24,248 nt of DNA, taken from positions 1 through 24,248 of the forward strand of contig CAWZYQ010000049.1 of assembly GCA_963966275.1 (NCBI GenBank), in the 5' to 3' direction. A model generated the notes under the pieces. That model saw nothing but the letters and a program-made list of their open reading frames with translations. It had not been told where the DNA came from and made no database searches. The translations under genes and the position numbers were made by a program. Origin of the DNA: UBA10427 sp003500135 (lineage in GTDB: Bacteria > Bacteroidota > Bacteroidia > Cytophagales > Cyclobacteriaceae). This document shows, piece after piece, positions 8,424-14,161 of the stretch (positions are counted from its first letter, which is position 1; each line of letters starts with the position of its first letter).

Positions 8424-8456
8424 TTTGAATAAATCGATCAATAAATCATATATTAG
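8424..8456 (+). promoter_or_regulatory. Putative promoter of the cyclase locus
   Basis: TTTG (8424-8427), a 21-base spacer and TATATTAG (8449-8456) resemble the Bacteroidota -33 / -7 pair TTTG and TAnnTTTG, with one mismatch in the -7 box. The spacing fits the 17-23 range known for the phylum. It lies just after a terminator and about 20 bp before ATG 8477, where a promoter is needed. Confidence 0.35.
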
Positions 8457-8476
8457 TCGCAGTATTGATCGAATTT

Positions 8477-8656
8477 ATGCATAGAATATCCCGTTTTCTA
8501 CGAAAAGACTTACTACCCGCCATAATTATTTGGGTTTTTGCCTTCCAATTGTTTACCATTTTAATGTTCCTGAGTTGCGAAGGTACTGAAAGATTCACCC
8601 ACCTATCAGAACGCCTGCTATATGATATCCTAAGAGGCGCCATTCTGGCGTTTTAA
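8477..8656 (+). pseudogene. N-terminal membrane fragment of an interrupted cyclase gene
   Basis: This short reading frame encodes a basic start (MHRISRFLRKDLLPA), one membrane helix (IIIWVFAFQLFTILMFLS) and then SERLLYDILRGAILAF before a TAA at 8654-8656. The next gene is in the same reading frame and resumes with YSLNNLLNQRFIRFADYRLR, then two more membrane helices and a cyclase domain. Bacteroidota cyclases of this type, as I know them, have about four N-terminal helices, and RLLYDILRGAILAF looks like the start of the second one. I therefore read it as the 5' part of one ancestral gene of about 356 codons, cut by a nonsense codon, a sequencing error or a real split. TTG 8465 is an alternative start. 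Confidence 0.55.
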
Positions 8657-8671
8657 TATTCGCTCAATAAT

Positions 8672-9547
8672 TTGTTAAATCAACGTTTCATTCGTTTTGC
8701 CGATTACAGGTTGAGGGTGGTATTTATGACTTTATCTCATCTTTTTATTTTTGCGCTTGCCGTCGTTATTATTTCACTGCTGTTTGATGGGGCAGGCATA
8801 TTGAATTTTATCATCAATGATCCCGAAAGTTTAATGGAGTATTCCAAGTTGGTTTTTGGGTTCGTTATTTATTTTTTCGTGGTCATTGTTTTATTGATCA
8901 TTGGAAAGGAAGTAAAAGAGATTTTTGGCCCTGGTATCTTGTTTATAATACTTATGGGGAAGTACTATAAACCCAGGGAGGAGGATCGCTATTTTCTTTT
9001 TATAGACTTAAAGTCCTCCACTGGTTTGACCAATAAGTTGGGAATTATGTCTTATACCAGCATGTTGCAGGAATGCTTTAAGCTCTCTTCAAAGATAATG
9101 GATAAATTCCAGGGTGAAATATATCAGTATGTCGAAGATGAAGTGATTTTTACATGGCCACGCAAAAAAGGATTGAACAATTTAAATTGCTATAAGGCCT
9201 TTCCATTTTTTAAGCAAGAGCTTGAAAAGCACAGATCGTATTTTGAACGCGAGTTTAATTTAATGCCAGAATTTAAACCAAGTTTGGATGTGGGTAAAAT
9301 AGTGGTAGCCGAGGTGGGGCAAATTAAAAAAGAAATTTCCTACATAGCTGACGCTCTAAATGTGGGGAGCAGGTTGATTGGCGCCTGCAATCAATTTGCT
9401 ACTGGTTTTTTAATGACAAAACCTGCTGCAGATGAATTGAAAGAACGATCTGCCATAAAAGTAAAAGACAAAGGCAGCATGCCGGTAAAAGGCAAAGATG
9501 AAGAAGTCAGGCTTTTTTCAATGAATACCGATAATTTTTTGATCTAG
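8672..9547 (+). CDS. Class III adenylate/guanylate cyclase, membrane-anchored (5' part interrupted)
   Basis: The open frame gives 291 residues with two membrane helices (about 16-38 and 58-78) and a cytoplasmic class III nucleotide cyclase domain (about 104-285). The catalytic set appears complete: the metal aspartates in FLFIDLKSST (D112) and VEDEVIFTW (D156), and D227, N230 and R234 in IADALNVGSRL. It should therefore be able to form cAMP or cGMP; which one cannot be told. The nominal TTG start at 8672 is arbitrary because the frame continues upstream beyond an in-frame TAA at 8654 into a fragment with the missing first helix. If the stop is real, translation could restart at TTG 8672 or ATG 8729. 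Its 3' end overlaps the convergent B3/B4 gene by 30 bp. Confidence 0.85.
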   Translation: MLNQRFIRFADYRLRVVFMTLSHLFIFALAVVIISLLFDGAGILNFIINDPESLMEYSKLVFGFVIYFFVVIVLLIIGKEVKEIFGPGILFIILMGKYYKPREEDRYFLFIDLKSSTGLTNKLGIMSYTSMLQECFKLSSKIMDKFQGEIYQYVEDEVIFTWPRKKGLNNLNCYKAFPFFKQELEKHRSYFEREFNLMPEFKPSLDVGKIVVAEVGQIKKEISYIADALNVGSRLIGACNQFATGFLMTKPAADELKERSAIKVKDKGSMPVKGKDEEVRLFSMNTDNFLI

Positions 9548-10195
9548 TAATTCTGCTTCGTTATATACGGTATGCCATTGTTCACTTAATTTAAGAAAAG
9601 GTTCCAATTGGCTTTTTGTGACCTCGAAGTTGAAGGCTACTTGCAAAAACAGTGTAGTGCTTTCGGTGACTTTTGTTCTTTCGCAGTCGCTGGTAGGGCT
9701 TCCGAAAGCGCCTGCATCGTCAATTAGTACCGGTAAATCACTTATGTTTAGATTGCCACGTCCTATGGCGACAAAAGGTTCATTCCCGCCAATTGCTGCC
9801 CGAATAGGTCCGTGAATTTTCCCATAGTCGTAGCCACCGATCGAAATACCGGTTTCAATAGATAAGAGGTTGATCATGTCTACAATGTTATTGATCTGAA
9901 ATAGGGGTTTTCCGTTTAAAATCCTTCTCGAAAGCGCATCGGCAGATGGTCTGTAGCGGTTAGGGTCCTTTCCTAACGATTTGTAGGCTTTTCTTGTGGC
10001 GTCAATGGCTTTTCTGTTTCTAATGGTATCAACCTGATATTTGGATGCCAAACCTGAAGCGATTTTTTTCTGAAGATCGACAATCCTTTGAGAGCTGGGT
10101 CTTACATTAACACGGAATAATTGAGCGCCAAGTGCAATTTGGGGTATGGCTTTTAAAATCCCGTCTTCTATAATTACGATTTCGATATTCAACAT
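9518..10195 (-). CDS. Free-standing B3/B4 domain protein (PheRS beta-subunit editing-domain homologue)
   Basis: A 225-residue cytoplasmic protein that consists essentially of one B3/B4 domain, the tRNA-binding/editing module otherwise found in the phenylalanyl-tRNA synthetase beta chain. The diagnostic stretch is YKSLGKDPNRYRPSADALSRRIL (about residues 71-93), followed by INNIVDMINLLSIETGISIGGYD and IGRGNLNISDLPVLIDDAGAFGSPTSD. There is no aminoacylation or anticodon-binding part, so it is not a broken pheT. Stand-alone members of this family are widespread; a tRNA- or amino-acid-related role such as trans-editing is suggested by homology only. The gene faces the cyclase gene and its last 30 bp overlap it. 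Confidence 0.87.
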   Translation of the reverse strand: MLNIEIVIIEDGILKAIPQIALGAQLFRVNVRPSSQRIVDLQKKIASGLASKYQVDTIRNRKAIDATRKAYKSLGKDPNRYRPSADALSRRILNGKPLFQINNIVDMINLLSIETGISIGGYDYGKIHGPIRAAIGGNEPFVAIGRGNLNISDLPVLIDDAGAFGSPTSDCERTKVTESTTLFLQVAFNFEVTKSQLEPFLKLSEQWHTVYNEAELLDQKIIGIH

Positions 10196-10328
10196 TGGTA
10201 GCCAGTTGAAAATTTTGGAAAAAGATAATGAATTTAGTTTATATCAAATGGGATAGCTGGGTGATTTGTTTTAGAAATTTTTATTTAACTAATGGCGCGA
10301 TCTGAATTACCAGGCCATACATGATAAT

Positions 10329-10358
10329 AAAAAACCCTGCGTTTGACCGCAAGGTTTT
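10329..10358 (-). terminator. Intrinsic terminator of the 64-residue protein gene
   Basis: Read on the minus strand, AAAACCTTGCG and CGCAGGGTTTT pair with a single mismatch around a six-base loop and end in six T residues (A-run 10329-10334 on the plus strand). It sits 37 bp after the stop of the small gene at 10395-10589, supporting that gene as a real transcript. Confidence 0.7.
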
Positions 10359-10394
10359 AATTCTTAAGTATTGTCTTTAAGGGTATTTTCGTAT

Positions 10395-10589
10395 TTAATG
10401 CGTAACTTCTACCAATTCACCAGAATTAAGCACATAGAATTTTTTATTGGGCTGTTTTGATTTTTTAAGTGGGATGAATTTAATCTTGTTCTGTTGTACC
10501 TTTTTCTTCAACCTGAATGGGCGAACAAATTTGGCAAAAAAGAACAACACCCATATCAAAGTGATCAAATAGATAAAAAATAGTATCAT
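10395..10589 (-). CDS. Small single-pass membrane protein, unknown function
   Basis: This encodes 64 residues. Residues 1-20 form one hydrophobic helix (MILFFIYLITLIWVLFFFAK), followed by a very basic stretch (RPFRLKKKVQQNKIKFIPLKKSKQPNKK) and a neat C-terminus, FYVLNSGELVEVTH. By the positive-inside rule the basic tail should be cytoplasmic. No family is recognised. I accept it as a gene because its size, composition and AT-rich upstream region fit, and because an intrinsic terminator lies 37 bp downstream on the same strand. It has no operon partner. The tail could interact with nucleic acid or lipid head groups; nothing proves either. Confidence 0.6.
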   Translation of the reverse strand: MILFFIYLITLIWVLFFFAKFVRPFRLKKKVQQNKIKFIPLKKSKQPNKKFYVLNSGELVEVTH

Positions 10590-11040
10590 GGCTGTTGTGT
10601 TAAAGACAATTATTCAATTACAATATAAAAGTACTACACAATTTTTATTTTAACCATTAAAGAAAGTCAATAAAGACCAACTTGTAAGTTTTTAATTGTT
10701 AAATATAAAAAATTTTGTAACTCAATCAAAACCTGTATTCAAAAGCATAATCATAATTTAACAAATTATTGTGTTTTAAATAAAAGCTAAAGCAATTAGA
10801 TGACAATTATGCTGAATTTCAATGATTTATACCTTGATTTATGCTATGAACAAATATAATTTTACCCGGATTTGCATTTGTATGGAATGGGTCGTGAAGT
10901 AACATAATTTATAAGATGTGTATAATTTACGGTCTTTTATGCAAAGAAGTCATTGGATTATGAATAGGTCAATTCTGGTTTTGGCTACTTCTGGGCTTGA
11001 GGTAAATTATGTATTTTGGGCCGAAATTAAATGAGTCTAT
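10590..11040 (+). other. AT-rich 451-bp intergenic region between divergent genes
   Basis: This is the longest non-coding stretch in the window, between the divergent small membrane protein gene and the M42 peptidase gene, so it should hold both promoters. It is very AT-rich with many short A/T runs. I find no exact TAnnTTTG box, no tRNA, no strong hairpin and no long repeat. The only coding candidate is a 31-codon frame at 10939-11034 ending seven bases before the peptidase start. ATGAGT occurs twice, at 11031 and at the real start 11041. Confidence 0.6.
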
Positions 11041-12099
11041 ATGAGTTTGAACATACCACTTTTAAAGAAGATTTGTGAAACACCGGGAGCCCCCGGATAT
11101 GAAACTAAAATCAGAAACCTAATTATCGAAGAGGTCAAAAGTTTTGTTGATGAGCTATCCGTTGATAATCTTGGTAATATACTGGCAGTTAAAAGGGCTA
11201 AAAGCAAAAATGCCCGCAAGGTGATGGTTGCAGCGCACATGGATGAAATTGGTTTTATGGTGCGCCACATCGATGACAATGGATTTGTAAGATTTCATAC
11301 ACTTGGTGGCTTTGACCCAAAAACCCTGACAGCACAAAGGGTAAAAGTCCACGGAAAAGAAGTATTGGCAGGAGTGATGGGGACGAAACCCATACATGTG
11401 CTTTCGCCGGAAGAAAGGGAAAAGCTACCGAAAACGACAGATTATTTTATAGATTTGGGCCTTCTTAAAGACCAGGTTGAAAAACTTGTGAAGATTGGTG
11501 ACCCGATTACCTGGGAACGGGAACTTATCGAAATAGGTGAATGTGTCAATTGTAAAGCCATAGATAACCGCGTATCGGTTTTTGTTCTGGTCGAAACCCT
11601 GAAGGCCATCGCAGAAAAGGAACTCGAAGTTGATGTTTACGGTGTTTTCACTGTTCAGGAGGAAGTGGGCATCAGGGGCGCTAGTGTATCTGCACACACC
11701 ATTGATCCTGATTTCGGTATTGCCCTTGACACCACAATAGCCAATGATGTTCCGGGCGCTCTGGCACATGATAATATCACGCAATTGGGAAAAGGAGCGG
11801 CAATCAAACTTATGGATGGTTCGGTAATTTCCGATTACAGAATGGTTCGCTTCATGAAACAAACCGCGGATCAACACAAAATAATATGGCAGCCCGAGCT
11901 TTTGCCGGCAGGCGGAACTGACACTTCGGGCGTACAGCGAATGGGTAAAAACGGCGCGATTTCCGGAGCTATATCAGTTCCTACAAGGTTTTTACACCAG
12001 GTAATCGAAATGGCACATCAAAAAGATATTGAAAACTGCATTAATTTATTAGAAGCCTGTTTGCAGGATATTGAAAAGTACGATTGGTCTCACGACTGA
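11041..12099 (+). CDS. M42 family metallo-aminopeptidase
   Basis: A 352-residue cytoplasmic aminopeptidase of the M42 (glutamyl aminopeptidase / tetrahedral TET) family, at full family length. All expected active-site positions are visible: zinc ligands H66 (VAAHMDEIGF), D175 (CKAIDNR), E208 and catalytic base E207 (TVQEEVGIRGA), D230 (GIALDTT) and H319 (TRFLHQ). The substrate-site motif LPAGGTDTSGVQRM is also present. Such enzymes form dodecameric tetrahedra that trim peptides left by proteases. The ATG at 11041 is clear. The gene is monocistronic and its last 10 bp overlap the convergent AcpH-like gene. Confidence 0.95.
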   Translation: MSLNIPLLKKICETPGAPGYETKIRNLIIEEVKSFVDELSVDNLGNILAVKRAKSKNARKVMVAAHMDEIGFMVRHIDDNGFVRFHTLGGFDPKTLTAQRVKVHGKEVLAGVMGTKPIHVLSPEEREKLPKTTDYFIDLGLLKDQVEKLVKIGDPITWERELIEIGECVNCKAIDNRVSVFVLVETLKAIAEKELEVDVYGVFTVQEEVGIRGASVSAHTIDPDFGIALDTTIANDVPGALAHDNITQLGKGAAIKLMDGSVISDYRMVRFMKQTADQHKIIWQPELLPAGGTDTSGVQRMGKNGAISGAISVPTRFLHQVIEMAHQKDIENCINLLEACLQDIEKYDWSHD

Positions 12100-12674
12100 G
12101 AAGTCACAGGCCTGAATTCTGATTTTATATCCCGGAAGAAAGTTTTGAAATTTCCCTCGTGCCAGGAGTAGTCCTGGCGCAGGTCTTCAATAGCACGTTC
12201 CATTCCCGAGTCGAACGCAGTTCTGCGGGAAAGGCCTTGTAAAGTACGTGAAATCCCATCCAGGTATTGATAGTTGTACAGCCAGTTATGAGTTCTCATG
12301 TAATAGAACATATATTGTACCCTTTCCGGCAGGTCATCGTAATTTTCGTAGACCAGTGAATAAAACTGAGCTGCAAATTCATTTAATGGGGTATGGTGAT
12401 ATTCACCCCAGTTTTTAGCCAGATAGTGATCGAAAAAAATATCAGTGATCACACCTGCATAATGCCGGTATTTGGTAAACAATCTTCTGTTGGATTTAAG
12501 AAATGACGCATGATTATCTGTAAAATGATCAATCTGACGGTGCATTTGTATTCCATGCTGGATATCTTTTGGATATTTCCTGTATGCTTTGCCCTTTACG
12601 AAATCTGCAATAAAGTTTCCAATGATCAATGATTCATCATTCCCGGCAAGATAAATGTGTCCTAAAAAATTCAT
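12090..12674 (-). CDS. Acyl carrier protein phosphodiesterase (AcpH/DUF479 family)
   Basis: A 194-residue protein that follows E. coli AcpH over its whole length: the start MNFLGHIYLA matches MNFLAHLHLA, then IIGNFIADFVKGKAYRKYP, GIQMHRQIDHFTDNH and VITDIFFDHYLAKNW. Family members remove the 4'-phosphopantetheine arm from holo-ACP, giving apo-ACP, in the cytoplasm. The conserved His and Asp residues of these motifs are in place. I chose the ATG at 12674 because it gives the exact family N-terminus; an upstream ATG at 12695 adds seven unrelated residues. The gene is convergent with the M42 peptidase (10-bp overlap) and divergent from the methyltransferase across a notable palindrome. Other lipid genes occur in this window but not in its operon. 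Confidence 0.88.
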   Translation of the reverse strand: MNFLGHIYLAGNDESLIIGNFIADFVKGKAYRKYPKDIQHGIQMHRQIDHFTDNHASFLKSNRRLFTKYRHYAGVITDIFFDHYLAKNWGEYHHTPLNEFAAQFYSLVYENYDDLPERVQYMFYYMRTHNWLYNYQYLDGISRTLQGLSRRTAFDSGMERAIEDLRQDYSWHEGNFKTFFRDIKSEFRPVTSQS

Positions 12675-12719
12675 ACTACTTCCAAAAGCAAACATGTCAT
12701 TTCGGCTAATGTTTAACTG

Positions 12720-12750
12720 AATTTGATCAAAAAAGCATTTTGATCAAATT
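12720..12750. promoter_or_regulatory. Perfect 13-bp inverted repeat, candidate operator
   Basis: AATTTGATCAAAA (12720-12732) and TTTTGATCAAATT (12738-12750) are exact reverse complements around the loop AAGCA. Each arm also contains TTTGATCAAA, itself a 10-bp palindrome, with centres 17 bp apart. It lies between the divergent acpH-like and methyltransferase genes, 46 bp and 36 bp from their starts, where a shared operator would be expected. A terminator is unlikely because neither gene ends here. Confidence 0.5.
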
Positions 12751-12785
12751 TAAACCATAAATTGCCTGTAAAATTCCTTAATGAA

Positions 12786-13466
12786 ATGGAAGATCTGTTT
12801 GGCCAGGCCCTATGGGATTACTACCATAATACACAAAATAACCCTTTAATTTTGCACCATCCGTTTGGTGAACCGTACCAGTTGGACCTTGAAGGTTATT
12901 TTTTTGGAGATGATGATTTTTCTGAAATGGAGCAATATGCACTTAGCCTTTGTAATGGCAAAACACTGGATGTCGGAGCGGCAGCAGGTCGACATGCGTT
13001 GTGGCTACAGGAGAATAATGAAACACATGTGCTCGATATTTCCGATAAATGCTGTGAAATCATGAAACGAAGGGGTGTGCATAATATTATTCGAGCGGAT
13101 ATCTTTAAATTGACAAGTAAAGAAAAATATGATAATATTTTGTTAATGCTGAATGGTATTGGCATTTGTGGAGATATACTGTGTTTGGAAAGATTACTTG
13201 CCATTTTGTATGGCTTAACAAATAGATCGGGCAAAGTGATATTCGATTCTTCTAATATTGAACACCTGTATTCCGATATCAAAGTACCTGGTTATTTTGG
13301 CGAGGTGGCTTATCGCTATCAATATGGGGAAAAAATGGGCAGCCCGTTTAAATGGTTGTACATTGATATCGACAAAATGCAATTTGTAGCAAAAAAATGG
13401 AATTGGCGTATGCAGGTGATTTATGAGGACGATGATAACGGATACCTGGCGCTACTGACAAAATGA
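12786..13466 (+). CDS. Class I SAM-dependent methyltransferase
   Basis: A 226-residue cytoplasmic methyltransferase with a Rossmann fold. Motif I is TLDVGAAAGRHALWL (about residues 60-74; a GxxxG SAM-binding loop), followed by the acidic end of strand 2 (THVLDIS), strand 3 with NIIRADIF, and the strand 4 region KYDNILLMLNGIGICGD. The N-terminal 45 residues (LFGQALWDYY, FGEPYQLDLEGYFF) resemble small-molecule methyltransferases of the same broad class. I use ATG 12786; a TTG at 12762 in the same frame would add eight residues. The stop overlaps the start of the next gene (ATGA), so the two are coupled. The acceptor substrate is unknown. Confidence 0.87.
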   Translation: MEDLFGQALWDYYHNTQNNPLILHHPFGEPYQLDLEGYFFGDDDFSEMEQYALSLCNGKTLDVGAAAGRHALWLQENNETHVLDISDKCCEIMKRRGVHNIIRADIFKLTSKEKYDNILLMLNGIGICGDILCLERLLAILYGLTNRSGKVIFDSSNIEHLYSDIKVPGYFGEVAYRYQYGEKMGSPFKWLYIDIDKMQFVAKKWNWRMQVIYEDDDNGYLALLTK

Positions 13467-14101
13467 GACAGGGAATAGCTATTGTATATACTCGCGAAGA
13501 ACAAAATTTAAAAAATAGTGTCCAGCTATTTGCCGATGAACTGGTTTTCATGAAAAATGGAAGGCCAATAGCATTTGCAATTCAAGATTTGAACCATATA
13601 AGTTTTGACAAAAAGAAATGGTTGTTGCCTATTATTGCCGGTGGCATTTTTACCTCATTTTCTGTTATTGCTACTTTTTCTTATTCATTTAACGGCATCA
13701 TATTGCTCACGGCATTTATGCTGGGGCTGTATTTATTGTATCTCGGGTGGCAGGGAAGCTGGATGATCACGTTACATCTTAAGAACATTCCCCATCATAT
13801 AGATATCAAAGAGCCAACAGATTCTATCAAGGCTTTTATTGATTTCACCAATAGGTTTTTAAGAAGTTATGGATCAGGTTTACCTGAGGTATGGTGGATG
13901 AAGCGTGATGATATACTGGCGAAGAGACCAAAAACCAGGCTTTATATTCAACCTGATAGATGGGTCAGCAATGACTGGGTTTCAATAAACATAAAAGAAA
14001 ATCCGGTACAGATACATTTTGAAATAGATGGAAACTCTAAGGAAATTATCCCATATTTGGTTGAACAAATTGATCTTGATACGCTTGATATCGAAGAATG
14101 A
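13463..14101 (+). CDS. Unknown two-TM protein coupled to a methyltransferase
   Basis: A 212-residue protein with no recognised family. Residues 1-50 look like beta strands ending in a short charged turn (SFDKKK). Two adjacent membrane helices follow (about 53-72 and 76-96), joined by a very short loop, so both ends are on the same side, probably cytoplasmic. A soluble C-terminal part continues (about 97-212, ITLHLKNIPHHIDIKEPTDSIKAFIDFTNRFL...). The strand / helical hairpin / strand order recalls membrane-embedded PH-like proteins, but I cannot confirm that. It shares four bases (ATGA) with the methyltransferase gene and must be translated with it. Confidence 0.72.
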   Translation: MRQGIAIVYTREEQNLKNSVQLFADELVFMKNGRPIAFAIQDLNHISFDKKKWLLPIIAGGIFTSFSVIATFSYSFNGIILLTAFMLGLYLLYLGWQGSWMITLHLKNIPHHIDIKEPTDSIKAFIDFTNRFLRSYGSGLPEVWWMKRDDILAKRPKTRLYIQPDRWVSNDWVSINIKENPVQIHFEIDGNSKEIIPYLVEQIDLDTLDIEE

Positions 14102-14145
14102 AATGCCTAAGGATGAAAAGCGCCGTTTTTTTCATGAATAAAAAC

Positions 14146-14153
14146 TATATTTG
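14146..14153 (+). promoter_or_regulatory. Putative -7 promoter box TATATTTG for the plsB-like/gpsA operon
   Basis: TATATTTG matches the Bacteroidota -7 consensus TAnnTTTG exactly. No clean TTTG lies 17-23 bp upstream, only the T-run at 14126-14132. The predicted transcription start would fall at about 14157-14162, on top of the TTG start codon of the acyltransferase. Confidence 0.45.
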
Positions 14154-14161
14154 GCCGCATT

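Noticed and set aside
8654..8656. A frameshift rather than a nonsense codon splitting the cyclase
   Set aside because: Both parts are in the same frame; adding one T gives AFLIFAQ followed at once by another stop, so a single indel does not restore the gene.
11425..11877. Minus-strand open frame of 150 codons within the M42 gene
   Set aside because: The plus strand encodes every catalytic residue of M42 here; the antisense frame is a shadow.
12689..12696. CATGTTTG on the minus strand as a promoter for the acpH-like gene
   Set aside because: One mismatch to TAnnTTTG and no -33 element at proper spacing; too weak to list as a feature.
14113..14135. Hairpin ATGAAAA...TTTTCAT after the two-TM gene as a terminator
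   Set aside because: Short A/T-only stem without a T-run after it; too weak to call.
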